The translations under genes were made by a program, and so were the position numbers. Of a stretch of 64,000 nt of DNA, positions 17,468 through 26,109 are shown piece by piece. The notes under the pieces are model-generated. The model saw only the letters and a program-made list of their open reading frames with translations, made no database searches and had not been told where the DNA came from. Position 1 is the stretch's first letter. Every line of letters starts with the position of its first letter. The stretch lies in the NCBI GenBank assembly GCA_903832005.1, contig CAIKZO010000062.1:23950-87949 (forward strand). The letters are read 5' to 3'. Origin of the DNA: Enhydrobacter aerosaccus. GTDB lineage: Bacteria > Pseudomonadota > Alphaproteobacteria > Reyranellales > Reyranellaceae.

Positions 17468-18355
17468 GTGTTGCCGCCGATGGCCGCCAATCTCTGGAAG
17501 ATCACGGTCGAGTCGTTCTACGGCTTTTTCGACAATCGCCTGTCGACCTCGGCGGCGGCGATGGCCTTCTACACGATGTTCGCGCTCGGCCCGATCATGA
17601 TCTTCTCGATCGCGATCGCCGAGCCCTTCGTCGGCAAGATAATCGCCCAGCAGGCGATCTTCGATGCGCTGGGCACGATCGTCGAACCGGAGCACCTCAA
17701 GTCGATCCAGCGCTATGCATCGGAGGACATGTTCCGCGGGGGCGGCATCGCCGCCATCATCGGTGCCGGGGTCCTGCTCTACACCGGCAGTCGCGTGTTC
17801 GTGGAGCTCGACGACAGCATCAACGTGATCTGGCGCGGCGCGATCACGCGCAAGATCCATCCCGTGCTGGCCAGCCTGAAATCGCGCCTGCTGGCGCTGG
17901 TGCTGATGGTGGGCCTCGGCCTGCTGCTGATCGCCGTCATCGTCTCCAGCGTGGCGATCTCGGCCTATGCCGGCGCGCTGCAGGCTTTCCCGATCCTGGG
18001 TCAATGGATCGGGCCCGCGATCTCGGGCTTCATCCACTACGGCATCCTCACCCTCTTCTTCACGGTGATCTACAAGTGGCTGCCGGCGACCTACGTGCCG
18101 TGGAAGTTCGCGCTGACCAGCGGCGCGGTGAACGCGATGCTGTTCGCCGCCGGCAACCGCGCGCTGGTCTACTATTTCGAGGTCACCAACCTCACCTCGG
18201 CGTTCGGCGCCACGGCAGGCTTCGCCGCGATCATGGTGTGGATGTACTGGACGTCGCTCACGATCCTGATCGGCGCCCAGGTCGGCCGCTGTACCCGTGA
18301 TGTGTTTGCCGATGTCTTCGAACGAGGGCGGACGCTGCCGACGCCGGAAGGGTGA
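17468..18355 (+). CDS. YihY/BrkB family inner-membrane protein
   Basis: This 295-residue membrane protein has about six helices. The start region FYGFFDNRLSTSAAAMAFYTMFALGPIMIFSIAIA and the LPATYVPWKFALTSGAVNAMLFAAGN region are diagnostic of YihY (once misnamed ribonuclease BN). Its function is not settled. The first start is a GTG at 17468; an ATG at 17480 would shorten the protein by four residues. Confidence 0.9.
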   Translation: MLPPMAANLWKITVESFYGFFDNRLSTSAAAMAFYTMFALGPIMIFSIAIAEPFVGKIIAQQAIFDALGTIVEPEHLKSIQRYASEDMFRGGGIAAIIGAGVLLYTGSRVFVELDDSINVIWRGAITRKIHPVLASLKSRLLALVLMVGLGLLLIAVIVSSVAISAYAGALQAFPILGQWIGPAISGFIHYGILTLFFTVIYKWLPATYVPWKFALTSGAVNAMLFAAGNRALVYYFEVTNLTSAFGATAGFAAIMVWMYWTSLTILIGAQVGRCTRDVFADVFERGRTLPTPEG

Positions 18356-18375
18356 AATAGCGCGTGTGAACGCGC

Positions 18376-19371
18376 TTAAAACATCGTCGCCAGCACTCGA
18401 TCCGGCGGCTTGTGGCCGTCGGCGAAGGTCTTGATGTTGACCAGCACCTTCTCGCCCATCTCGATGCGGCCTTCCAACGTGGCCGAGCCCATGTGGGGCA
18501 GCAGCACGACATTGTCGAGCTCGAGGAACTTCGGGTTGAGCTGCGGCTCGTGCTCGTAGACGTCGAGGCCGGCGCCGGCGAGATCGCCCGCCTTCAGCAT
18601 GCGCACCATGGCACTCTCGTCGATCACCTCGCCACGCGCGGTGTTGATGATGATGGCCGACGGTTTCATCAGCTTCAGCCGGCGCGCCGACAGCAGGTGA
18701 TAGGTGGCCGGCGTATGCGGGCAATTGACCGACACGATGTCCATGCGCGCCAGCATCTGGTCGAGGCTTTCCCAGTAGGTGGCGTCGAGTTCGCGCTCGA
18801 CCTCGGCATGGACGCGCTTGCGGTTGTGATAGTGGATCGCGAGGCCAAAGCCGCGGGCACGATGGGCCAGCGCCTTGCCGATGCGGCCCATGCCGACGAT
18901 GCCCATGCGCTTGCCCTGCAGCCTGGCGCCCAGCATCGAGGTCGGGCTCCAGCCCTTCCACTTGCCCTCGCGCACCAGCCGCTCGCCCGCGCCCATGCGG
19001 CGCGCCGTCGCCAGCACCAGCGCCATCGACATGTCGGCGGTGTCTTCCGTCAGCACGCCCGGCGTGTTGGTGATGGTGATGCCACGCTGCTTGGCGACAT
19101 CGAGATCGATGTGATCGACGCCCGTGCCGAACGAGGCGATCAGCTTCAGCCTGGGCCCGGCTTGGCCGAGCACCCGGCTGTCGATCCGGTCGGTGACGGT
19201 CGGCACCAACACGTCGGCCACCTTCACCGCCTCGACCATCTGGGCGGCGGTGAGCGGCGTGTCGTCGGCGTTGAGGCGGGTCTCGAACAGCTCCATGAGC
19301 CGCGTTTCGATCGCGTCGGGCAGTTTCCGGGTGACGATCACCAACGGTTTTTTCTTGGCGCTTGGCGGCAT
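18376..19371 (-). CDS. D-2-hydroxyacid dehydrogenase (glyoxylate/hydroxypyruvate reductase type)
   Basis: This NAD(P)-dependent dehydrogenase has 331 residues from the ATG at 19371, which gives the usual opening KPLVIVTRKLPDAIE. The dinucleotide motif is VGMGRIGKALAHRARGFG, and the catalytic Arg (NTARGEVIDE), Glu (EHEP) and His (LLPHMGSAT) are present. It probably reduces glyoxylate or hydroxypyruvate, or oxidises D-2-hydroxyacids. It is divergent from the SH3 protein gene. Confidence 0.92.
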   Translation of the reverse strand: MPPSAKKKPLVIVTRKLPDAIETRLMELFETRLNADDTPLTAAQMVEAVKVADVLVPTVTDRIDSRVLGQAGPRLKLIASFGTGVDHIDLDVAKQRGITITNTPGVLTEDTADMSMALVLATARRMGAGERLVREGKWKGWSPTSMLGARLQGKRMGIVGMGRIGKALAHRARGFGLAIHYHNRKRVHAEVERELDATYWESLDQMLARMDIVSVNCPHTPATYHLLSARRLKLMKPSAIIINTARGEVIDESAMVRMLKAGDLAGAGLDVYEHEPQLNPKFLELDNVVLLPHMGSATLEGRIEMGEKVLVNIKTFADGHKPPDRVLATMF

Positions 19372-19501
19372 GTACAGCCCGATTAGCAATTCCCTCGCCG
19401 CCTTGTCCAGCAAACGGCCCCAGATCGGCCTCAAGAGCAGAAAAACGGGTTATTTCATGTACTTGTCGTCTCTTGCCAAGATTTGAGGTAATATTGCGGC
19501 G

Positions 19502-20011
19502 ATGAGTGTTCGACCGTTCCTGTTGACCCTTGCGGCCCTGCTTCTGGCAGGCAGCGGTGTTTTCGCCGCCGATACGCCGCCCATCGTGCACAAAGGGTCG
19601 GGCCTGCCGATCCCCCGCTTCGCTGCGTTGCGCTCCGACGAGGTCAATGTCCGGGCGGGTCCCGGCACGCGCTACCCCATCGATTGGGTGTTCAAGCGCA
19701 AGCTGATGCCGGTCGAAATCGTCGCCGAATACGAGAACTACCGGAAAATCCGCGACTGGCAGGGCGCCAGCGGCTGGGTCCATCAGAGCCTGTTGACCGG
19801 CAAGCGCGGCTTCGTCGTCGCCTCCAAGGAAGCCGACGTCTATCGCACGCCGGCGCCCTCGGCCGAGGTCGTGGCCAAGCTCGAGCCCGAGGTGATGGGC
19901 GAAATCCGGTCGTGCCAGGGCGATTGGTGCAGGATCAGTGCGCCGGGCGTCAGCGGCTGGGTAACGCGCACCGAAATCTGGGGCGTCTATAAGTCCGAGC
20001 CGATCAACTAA
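19502..20011 (+). CDS. Exported bacterial SH3-domain protein
   Basis: This 169-residue protein has a signal peptide (to about residue 22, GVFAAD). Two SH3b-like segments follow: SDEVNVRAGPGTRYPIDWVF with GWVHQSLLTG, then EADVYRTPAPSAEVVAKLEP with GWVTRTEIWGVY. Such proteins usually bind peptidoglycan or help at the cell envelope. The ATG has no Shine-Dalgarno; a TAATAT box about ten bases upstream would suit a leaderless start. A TonB-like gene follows. Confidence 0.85.
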   Translation: MSVRPFLLTLAALLLAGSGVFAADTPPIVHKGSGLPIPRFAALRSDEVNVRAGPGTRYPIDWVFKRKLMPVEIVAEYENYRKIRDWQGASGWVHQSLLTGKRGFVVASKEADVYRTPAPSAEVVAKLEPEVMGEIRSCQGDWCRISAPGVSGWVTRTEIWGVYKSEPIN

Positions 20012-20052
20012 GTCGCTTTCACAAGCGACTGAGTCGCTCTCACAAGCGCTAG
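20011..20052 (+). repeat. Two tandem 21-base hairpin units
   Basis: AGTCGCTTTCACAAGCGACTG is followed at once by AGTCGCTCTCACAAGCGCTAG, a 17 of 21 match. The first unit is a perfect 8-bp stem (AGTCGCTT/AAGCGACT) with a TCAC loop overlapping the last base of the SH3 gene's stop; the second is imperfect. No T-run follows. It may be a weak terminator or a message-stabilising element between the SH3 and TonB-like genes. Confidence 0.6.
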
Positions 20053-20087
20053 CCCCTCCGTCCATCGGGACGTAAGAAGGCTCCATC

Positions 20088-21179
20088 GTGGTCCACGCAG
20101 TCAGCGCCAGTTTCGAGCGATCCGAGCATATGTCCCCGCCAGCGGCAGGCTTGGCGGTGCTGCTGCATGTCGCCGTGGCGGCCTTCCTGCTGTGGGCGCC
20201 AGTCCATAAGACCGATGACACCGACGAGGCGATCGAGGTGACGATGGAGGCGCCCCCGCCGCCGCCTCCCCCGCCGCCCGCACCCGTCCTCGAGACGCCG
20301 AAACCACCCCCGCCGCCGCCGCCGCCACCGCCTCCCCAGGCGGCTAAGCCGCCACCGCCTCCCCCGCCGCCGCCCACGACGAGCTACACACCGTTCCAGC
20401 CGGCCGCGCCGCTCGACAAGAAGACCGAGGGCGGCAAAAAGCCGACGGACAGCGCGCCTCTGTCCAAGCCGGTCGACAAAATCCAGGAAGTCGCGCCCGA
20501 GAAAAGCGAAGGGCCGCAGCAGGCGCTCGCCCAACCCCCGGCCGCGACTCCCGAGCCGACGCCTGCGCCACCGCCGACCCCTGCGCCGCCGCTCGAGAAG
20601 GAATTGCCTCCAATCGAGGCGCCACCCGCGCCACTCACATCGCAGGACTTTCCCAAGCCGGCGCCGCGCGTGGAACCCAAGCCGGAACCGAAGCCCGAGC
20701 CCAAGCCGGAACCCAAGCCGCTGCCGAAGCCGCCGGTACAGGCCCAGCCGCAGCGTCCGCCGCAGCAATCCGCGCTAGCGCCCTCGCCGCTGTCGCACCT
20801 GCCGCCGCGCGGCGCGCCGCCTCCCTCATCGCGCCAGGGTGCCGCGCAGGACCCGTCGCCGTTCGTCAATCCGGCGGATACGCGGGCACGCAACGATATC
20901 TCCAACTCCTACCTGCAGCGGGTCGTCTATACGGTGGCGACACAGCAGCCGATGACGGCCGATCCCGCCTGGCTGCGCCTGATCGTCGGCGTGCGCGTCG
21001 TGATCGCGCGCGACGGTCGTCTCGTGGATATTTCGGTCGCCCGATCGAGCGGCAATCCGGAAGCCGACAAGGCCGTACTCCAGGTCTTCCGCGCAGCCTC
21101 GCCCTTCGCGCCGTTGCCGGCCGAGCTGCCGGGCGAAAGCTTTACTTTCGCGCTACCCTTCGGCTTCGTGCAGCGTTAG
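20088..21179 (+). CDS. Proline-rich TonB-like energy transducer
   Basis: This 363-residue protein has the TonB layout: one N-terminal membrane helix (AAGLAVLLHVAVAAFLLWAPV, about residues 19-39), a long periplasmic proline-rich span with polyproline runs and EPKP repeats (about 48-255), and a C-terminal TonB domain (RLIVGVRVVIARDGRLVDISVARSSGNPEADKAVL). It would couple the proton motive force to outer-membrane receptors. No exbB, exbD or receptor gene lies nearby. The start is a GTG at 20088. Confidence 0.83.
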   Translation: MVHAVSASFERSEHMSPPAAGLAVLLHVAVAAFLLWAPVHKTDDTDEAIEVTMEAPPPPPPPPPAPVLETPKPPPPPPPPPPPQAAKPPPPPPPPPTTSYTPFQPAAPLDKKTEGGKKPTDSAPLSKPVDKIQEVAPEKSEGPQQALAQPPAATPEPTPAPPPTPAPPLEKELPPIEAPPAPLTSQDFPKPAPRVEPKPEPKPEPKPEPKPLPKPPVQAQPQRPPQQSALAPSPLSHLPPRGAPPPSSRQGAAQDPSPFVNPADTRARNDISNSYLQRVVYTVATQQPMTADPAWLRLIVGVRVVIARDGRLVDISVARSSGNPEADKAVLQVFRAASPFAPLPAELPGESFTFALPFGFVQR

Positions 21180-21194
21180 GGGCTTCTTGCAGCG

Positions 21195-21782
21195 TTAAGC
21201 GAAGTCGCCGGCCAGCGCCTGACGCACGGCGGGCGGCATCACCGCCATGTGGCCGTAGTTCGCGTGCTCGAAGCCGACGACGACCTCGTCTTTGCCGGCC
21301 TTGAAGGCGGCGATCTGCGCGGCCGTAAAAGGAAAGCGCATGAACTGCACGGACGACGCCTTGCCGTCCTCGCGTGAGCGTTCCTGATCGTCCTCGGCCA
21401 CGCCGCGGATGGTCTCGCCGCCGACGCGGATGAAGGCCTTGTGCTCGATGCCGCCCAGGGAACCCAGCACGCGCGCGCGACGCACCGGCTCGTCGATCTC
21501 GAACATCACCGTCGCCACCAGCTCGGCGCCTTGCGGGATGAGCGGATTGTAGGCCGCAAGTTCATCCGGCAGCTGCTCGGCGCCGCCCTTCTCGATGTAC
21601 AGCATCTCCTGCACCTGGTGCAGCATCGTCTCGTAGGACTCGAAGTAGAAGGTCGCGAACGGCCCGACCTCGAGCCGGCGGTTCTTCTTGATCTCGGACA
21701 TGCGCGTGCGGCGCTGGGCGCGCTCACTGGCATATTGGGCGAACGGCACGATCACCGACGGCTCGATTTTGCGCGGGGTCAT
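21195..21782 (-). CDS. DUF3501 family protein
   Basis: The protein has 195 residues and matches DUF3501: an opening MTPRKIEPSVIVP, ICE-less soluble core VGPFATFYFESYETMLHQVQEMLYIE, and near the end VVVGFEHANYGHMAVMP. Function is unknown. DUF3501 genes are regularly found beside rubrerythrin and Fe-S/CCG-domain genes, as here. It lies five bases after the Fe-S gene and is certainly co-transcribed with it. Confidence 0.87.
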   Translation of the reverse strand: MTPRKIEPSVIVPFAQYASERAQRRTRMSEIKKNRRLEVGPFATFYFESYETMLHQVQEMLYIEKGGAEQLPDELAAYNPLIPQGAELVATVMFEIDEPVRRARVLGSLGGIEHKAFIRVGGETIRGVAEDDQERSREDGKASSVQFMRFPFTAAQIAAFKAGKDEVVVGFEHANYGHMAVMPPAVRQALAGDFA

Positions 21783-21787
21783 CGGAG

Positions 21788-23140
21788 TCACTCCTTCATC
21801 AACCCGTAAGCGCGGGCAAAAATCTCGATCGGATGATCGGCACGGAACGGCTTGGGCTGGGTCTCGCCCGCTTCCATCTCCATCACCTGCATCAGGTGAT
21901 CGGCGGCGAGCGGACATTCCGACGCCACGTGCGCGGTATCGTTCTTGAGCGCCGCCTGCGCGGCCGGTTTGCCGACTTTGACCGCGATGTCGAAATTCTC
22001 GGTGCGCGCGCCCCAGATACCGCCGTGGCCGCTGCAGCGCTCGATCACGGCAACGCGTGTCTTGGGAATCAGGCGCAGCATCTCGGCCGCCTTCGGGCCC
22101 ATGTTCTGGGCGCGCGCGTGGCAGGCGAGGTGCATCGAGATGCCGCCTTCGACCGGCTCCAGCCCTGCGGCCAGGCCCTGCTTCTTGGCGATGTCGACCA
22201 CGTATTCCGACAGATCGAACGTCGCGCGCGCCAGCTTCTCGATGTCGGGATCCTTGGGCAGGATCAGCGGCCATTCGAACTTCAGCATCAGCGCGCAGGA
22301 TGGCGTCAGCGCCACGATGTCGTAGCCCTTCTCGACCCACGGCAGCAGTTCTGCGGAGACCTTCCTTGCGGCGGCCGCGGTGGCTTCAATGTCGCCCAGT
22401 TCAAGCTTGGGCATGCCGCAGCAGGCCGGGTGCAGGACCTCGGTCTCGACACCGTTCTTGGCCAGCACGCCGCGCGTCGCCGCACCGATATCGGTGGCAT
22501 GGAAGTTCACGAAGCAGGTGGCGTAGAGCACGGCCTTGCGCTTACCGTAGGCCGGCGCCGCGGTGTTGAGCTCGACGCCCTCGCGTCGCGCGCGCAGCTC
22601 GAAGGTTTCGCTGGCCTGCTTGGGCAGACGCGCGCCGTGATGGATGCCGGTGACGCTCTCCAGCGTCTTGCGCAGGGCCGTGTTGCGCTCGTCGGTCGCC
22701 CAGTTCATCAGCGGCGCCACGAAGGTGCCGAGGCGGCCCGACTTGTCGGTGTCGGCCAGCTCGCTCTCGACGAAGCCGATGCCGTTCTTGCGCGCGTGGA
22801 TGGCGCGATGGCGCAGCATCAGGTGCGGAAAATCGAGCGCCCATTCGTGGGGCGGCACGTAGGGACACTTGGTCATGAAGCACATGTCGCAGAGCGTGCA
22901 GGCCTGTTCGACCTCGGCGTATTTTTCCTTCGGCACGCCGTCGAGTTCGCCGGTCGGGCCGTTGTCGATCAGGTCGAACAGCCGTGGGAAGGAATCGCAC
23001 AGATTGAAGCAGCGGCGGCAGCCGTGGCAGATGTCGAAGACGCGCTCCATTTCCTTCTCGAGCGCGACTTCATCCCAGAACCAGGGTTCCTGCCAGCCGA
23101 GGGGAAAACGGACGGGGGCGTCGAGACTGCCTTCGCGCAT
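21788..23140 (-). CDS. Heterodisulfide reductase-related Fe-S protein with CCG domains (GlpC-like)
   Basis: This 450-residue redox protein has two cysteine clusters for 4Fe-4S centres near the N-terminus (CHGCRRCFNLC and CTLCDMCFMTKCP) and two CCG-type cysteine regions (HPACCGMPKLE and, later, LACHARAQNMG with RCSGHGG). This resembles the GlpC/HdrD subunit that passes electrons between a flavoprotein and quinone, but no flavoprotein gene is adjacent. With DUF3501 and rubrerythrin it forms a known but poorly understood redox cluster, perhaps linked to peroxide or iron stress. Confidence 0.88.
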   Translation of the reverse strand: MREGSLDAPVRFPLGWQEPWFWDEVALEKEMERVFDICHGCRRCFNLCDSFPRLFDLIDNGPTGELDGVPKEKYAEVEQACTLCDMCFMTKCPYVPPHEWALDFPHLMLRHRAIHARKNGIGFVESELADTDKSGRLGTFVAPLMNWATDERNTALRKTLESVTGIHHGARLPKQASETFELRARREGVELNTAAPAYGKRKAVLYATCFVNFHATDIGAATRGVLAKNGVETEVLHPACCGMPKLELGDIEATAAAARKVSAELLPWVEKGYDIVALTPSCALMLKFEWPLILPKDPDIEKLARATFDLSEYVVDIAKKQGLAAGLEPVEGGISMHLACHARAQNMGPKAAEMLRLIPKTRVAVIERCSGHGGIWGARTENFDIAVKVGKPAAQAALKNDTAHVASECPLAADHLMQVMEMEAGETQPKPFRADHPIEIFARAYGLMKE

Positions 23141-23169
23141 GGTCGATCTACTTTGCTCAAGAGAACGGT

Positions 23170-23203
23170 AAAGACGAAAAAGGGGACCCTCTCGGGTCCC
23201 CTT
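23170..23203 (-). terminator. Rho-independent terminator after rubrerythrin
   Basis: A perfect 10-bp stem (AAGGGGACCC/GGGTCCCCTT, 23180-23203, loop TCTC) is followed on the minus strand by TTTTTCGTCTTT. It sits directly downstream of the rubrerythrin gene and separates it from the Fe-S/DUF3501 pair. Confidence 0.88.
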
Positions 23204-23221
23204 CTCAGTAAACGGGACGGC

Positions 23222-23641
23222 TTACGCCATCGTGTCGAGGGCCTTCTGGAAGCGGCCGGCGTGGCTCTTCTCAGCCTTCGCCAGCGTCTCGAACCAGTCG
23301 GCGATCTCGCCGAAGCCTTCTTCGCGCGCCGTGCGGGCCATGCCCGGGTACATGTCGGTGTACTCGTGCGTCTCGCCCGCGATGGCGGCCTTCAGGTTGT
23401 TGTCGGTCGCGCCGATCGGCAGGCCGGTCGCCGGATCGCCGCTCACCTCAAGGAACTCGAGATGGCCGTGCGCATGGCCGGTCTCGCCTTCGGCGGTCGA
23501 ACGGAACACGACGGCGACATCGTTGAAGCCTTCGACGTCAGCCTTTTGTGCGAAATACAGATAACGGCGGTTGGCCTGGCTCTCGCCGGCGAACGCTGCC
23601 TTCAGATTGTCTTCGGTCTTCGATCCCTTAAGAGCTGCCAT
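23222..23641 (-). CDS. Rubrerythrin (diiron domain only)
   Basis: This 139-residue ferritin-like diiron protein reduces peroxide. The metal-binding pattern is present in helices: [53 protein letters not shown] and [14 protein letters not shown]. The C-terminal rubredoxin domain of classical rubrerythrins is absent. The start has GGAGAA upstream. A strong promoter and an exact Irr box lie upstream, and a terminator lies downstream, so it is an independent iron-regulated unit. Confidence 0.92.
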   Translation of the reverse strand: MAALKGSKTEDNLKAAFAGESQANRRYLYFAQKADVEGFNDVAVVFRSTAEGETGHAHGHLEFLEVSGDPATGLPIGATDNNLKAAIAGETHEYTDMYPGMARTAREEGFGEIADWFETLAKAEKSHAGRFQKALDTMA

Positions 23642-23690
23642 GGTCTTTCTCCCTTACCTTCCACAAACGCGAGATACGCTTACGCGAAGA

Positions 23691-23719
23691 ATATTGGGGA
23701 GCGGTTACAGTGCCGTCAA
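23691..23719 (-). promoter_or_regulatory. Candidate sigma70 promoter of rubrerythrin
   Basis: On the minus strand TTGACG (23719-23714) and CAATAT (23696-23691) are separated by 17 bases, placing the transcription start near 23684, about 43 bases before the ATG. The Irr box begins four bases upstream of the -35. Confidence 0.65.
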
Positions 23720-23723
23720 GCAG

Positions 23724-23740
23724 TTTAGAACAATTCTAAA
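23724..23740. promoter_or_regulatory. Irr control element (ICE) palindrome
   Basis: TTTAGAACAATTCTAAA is an exact match to the ICE pattern TTTAGAA-N3-TTCTAAA bound by Irr in alphaproteobacteria. It is centred about 48 bases upstream of the predicted rubrerythrin start and lies 30 bases beyond the 3' end of irr. It most likely places rubrerythrin under Irr control; the position leaves open whether Irr represses or activates. Confidence 0.85.
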
Positions 23741-23769
23741 ACTGCAAACGATTCTCAACTGGAAGAACC

Positions 23770-24192
23770 TTAACGGCGGACCCGAACGATCACGTCGACC
23801 CGCGAAAGACGCGTGCCTTTGGGCGGGGCCGGCAGGCCGGCGATCGTCACCTTGTCCGACGGGAAATCGTGCAGCTCGCCATCGGTCTCGACGTAGAAAT
23901 GATGGTGATGGCCGGTATTGGTGTCGAAATAGGACCGGCCCGGCGCTACCACGACCTCGCGCAGCAGTCCGGCATCGCGGAACTGGTTCAGCGTGTTGTA
24001 AACGGTCGCCAGAGAGACGGGGTTGCGGCCGGCCTTGGCCTCGGCATGCAGGCTTTCGGCCGTGACATGGCGATGCTCGACCTCGAACAAGGCACGCGCC
24101 AAGGCAACCCGCTGACGGGTCGGACGCAGGCCTGCCTCCCGAAGACGGACGGCAAGATCAGGGTTGGTTGCACCGGACATGATGTGTCCCAT
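23770..24192 (-). CDS. irr: Iron response regulator Irr (Fur family)
   Basis: This 140-residue transcription factor senses heme and iron status. The winged helix (LREAGLRPTRQRVALARALFE to VSLATVYNTLNQFRDAGLLREV) is followed by GRSYFDTNTGHHHHFYVETDGEL, which contains the histidine cluster typical of Irr. There is no cysteine anywhere: the zinc CxxC pairs of Fur and the Cys-Pro heme motif of Bradyrhizobium Irr are missing, so it fits the Rhizobium-type Irr. An in-frame ATG at 24180 is an alternative start. It is divergent from fabA. Confidence 0.9.
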   Translation of the reverse strand: MGHIMSGATNPDLAVRLREAGLRPTRQRVALARALFEVEHRHVTAESLHAEAKAGRNPVSLATVYNTLNQFRDAGLLREVVVAPGRSYFDTNTGHHHHFYVETDGELHDFPSDKVTIAGLPAPPKGTRLSRVDVIVRVRR

Positions 24193-24327
24193 ATGTAGGC
24201 ACTAGAACGGTCGCTGGAAAGGGACGAATCCGTCCAAATCGCCGGTTTGCGCATCGCAGCCGGCCTCCTTATTCTGCCGCCGCTCCGCGACGATCAGCTG
24301 TCCGGGCTCTCAAAAGACGGTGAAAGA

Positions 24328-24858
24328 GTGAACGACAAGAAGAACAGCTTTACCTTCGAAGACCTTATCGAGTGCGCCAAGGGCCACCTGTTCGGGCCCG
24401 GCAATGCGCAGTTGCCGCTGCCACCGATGCTGATGTTCGACCGGATCACGCATATTTCGGAGACCGGCGGGAAGTACGGCAAGGGCGAGATCGTGGCCGA
24501 ACTGGACGTGAAGCCCGACCTTTGGTTCTTCGCCTGCCATTTCAAGGGCGACCCGGTGATGCCGGGGTGCCTCGGCCTCGACGCGCTCTGGCAGATGTGC
24601 GGCTTCTTCCTGGGCTGGATGAAAGCCCCCGGCCGCGGCCGCGCGCTCGGTGTGGGCGAAGTGAAGCTCACCAGCATGATCGTGCCGACGGTGAAGAAGC
24701 TCACCTACCACGTGCACATGAAGCGCGTGATCCTGCGTCGCCTGGTCATGGGCGTCGCCGACGGCTTCGTCACCGCCGACGGCGTGCCTGCTTACGAAGC
24801 CCTCGACATGAAAGTCGGCCTGGCCAAGGATATCGGGCCGGCCGAGGCAACGGCGTAA
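24328..24858 (+). CDS. fabA: 3-hydroxydecanoyl-ACP dehydratase/isomerase FabA
   Basis: The enzyme dehydrates 3-hydroxydecanoyl-ACP and isomerises trans-2- to cis-3-decenoyl-ACP, the branch point to unsaturated fatty acids. The GTG at 24328 gives 176 residues beginning [23 protein letters not shown], aligning with the family start; a longer frame from 24247 lacks similarity. The catalytic His is in [22 protein letters not shown]. fabB follows after three bases. Confidence 0.95.
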   Translation: MNDKKNSFTFEDLIECAKGHLFGPGNAQLPLPPMLMFDRITHISETGGKYGKGEIVAELDVKPDLWFFACHFKGDPVMPGCLGLDALWQMCGFFLGWMKAPGRGRALGVGEVKLTSMIVPTVKKLTYHVHMKRVILRRLVMGVADGFVTADGVPAYEALDMKVGLAKDIGPAEATA

Positions 24859-24861
24859 TCC

Positions 24862-26097
24862 ATGAAACGTGTCGTCGTCACCGGACTGGGCGTCGTCTCC
24901 TCGATCGGCAACAATGCCGCCGAGGTGACCTCCTCCCTGAAGGCCGGAAAGTCCGGCATCGAATTCATGCCGCAGTACCACGAGCTGGGCTTTCGCAGCC
25001 AGGTCGCGGGCACGCTCAAGCTCAACGTCGAGGAACTGGTCGACCGCCGCCTGATGCGCTTCATGGGCAATGGCGCGGCCTACGCCTATCTGGCGATGAA
25101 GGAAGCGATCGCCGACGCAGGCCTGAGCGAAGCCGAAATCTCGAACGACCGTACCGGCGTCATCGCGGGCTCCGGTGGTCCGACCACCGGCGCGATCGTG
25201 CAAGCGGCCCTCACCACCAAGGAGAAGGGTCCCAAGCGCGTCGGTCCGTTCCAGGTGCCGCGCGCCATGGCGAGCACCGTGTCGGCCAACCTCGCCACCG
25301 CCTACAAGATCAGGGGCCTGAGCTATTCGATCAGCTCGGCCTGCTCGACTTCCGCGCACTGCATCGGCAATGCCGTCGAGACCATCCAGCTCGGCAAGGC
25401 CGACCGCATGTTCGCGGGTGGCGGCGAGGAGCTCGAGTGGACGCTCTCGGTACTGTTCGACGCCATGGGCGCGATGTCGTCGAAGTACAACGACGCGCCG
25501 CAGACCGCGAGCCGCGCCTACGACAAGGACCGCGACGGCTTCGTGATCTCCGGCGGCGGCGGCATCCTGGTGTTGGAAGAACTTGAAGTGGCCAAGGCGC
25601 GCGGCGCCAAGATCTACGCCGAGGTCGTGGGCTACGGCGCCACCTCCGACGGTGCCGACATGGTCGCTCCCTCGGGCGAAGGCGCGCTGCGCTGCATGAA
25701 GCTCGCGGTCGCAGGCTTCTCCGGCGCCGCGCGGCGCAATGCGCCGGTCGACTACATCAACACGCACGGCACGGCGACACCGGTCGGCGACATCACCGAA
25801 CTCAACGCCATCCGCGCGGTGTTCGGCGACAAGCTGCCGACCGTGAGCTCGACCAAGTCGATGACCGGGCACAGCCAGGGCGCCACCGGCGCGCATGAGG
25901 CGGTCTACTCGCTGCTGATGATGAAGGACGATTTCGTGGCGCCCTCGATCAACATCGAGAACCTCGACCCCGGCGCCGAAGGCTATCCGATCGCCCGCCA
26001 GCGCATCGACAATGCCAAGCTGCAGACCGTGATGTCGAACAGCTTCGGCTTCGGTGGCACCAACGCCTGCCTGCTTTTCTCGCGCTACGACAACTAA
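24862..26097 (+). CDS. fabB: 3-oxoacyl-ACP synthase I FabB
   Basis: This condensing enzyme of 411 residues elongates the cis-unsaturated intermediate made by FabA. The active Cys is in [10 protein letters not shown] (about residue 162), with His in [14 protein letters not shown] (about 300) and in [12 protein letters not shown] (about 335). The sequence ends [13 protein letters not shown]. Pairing with fabA indicates the anaerobic-type route to unsaturated fatty acids. Confidence 0.96.
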   Translation: MKRVVVTGLGVVSSIGNNAAEVTSSLKAGKSGIEFMPQYHELGFRSQVAGTLKLNVEELVDRRLMRFMGNGAAYAYLAMKEAIADAGLSEAEISNDRTGVIAGSGGPTTGAIVQAALTTKEKGPKRVGPFQVPRAMASTVSANLATAYKIRGLSYSISSACSTSAHCIGNAVETIQLGKADRMFAGGGEELEWTLSVLFDAMGAMSSKYNDAPQTASRAYDKDRDGFVISGGGGILVLEELEVAKARGAKIYAEVVGYGATSDGADMVAPSGEGALRCMKLAVAGFSGAARRNAPVDYINTHGTATPVGDITELNAIRAVFGDKLPTVSSTKSMTGHSQGATGAHEAVYSLLMMKDDFVAPSINIENLDPGAEGYPIARQRIDNAKLQTVMSNSFGFGGTNACLLFSRYDN

Positions 26098-26109
26098 GCA
26101 AAGAGTCCG

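Noticed and set aside
17405..20377. 990-codon minus-strand frame spanning several genes
   Set aside because: It crosses yihY, the hydroxyacid dehydrogenase, the SH3 gene and part of the TonB-like gene; the glycine-rich start is the antisense of polyproline coding.
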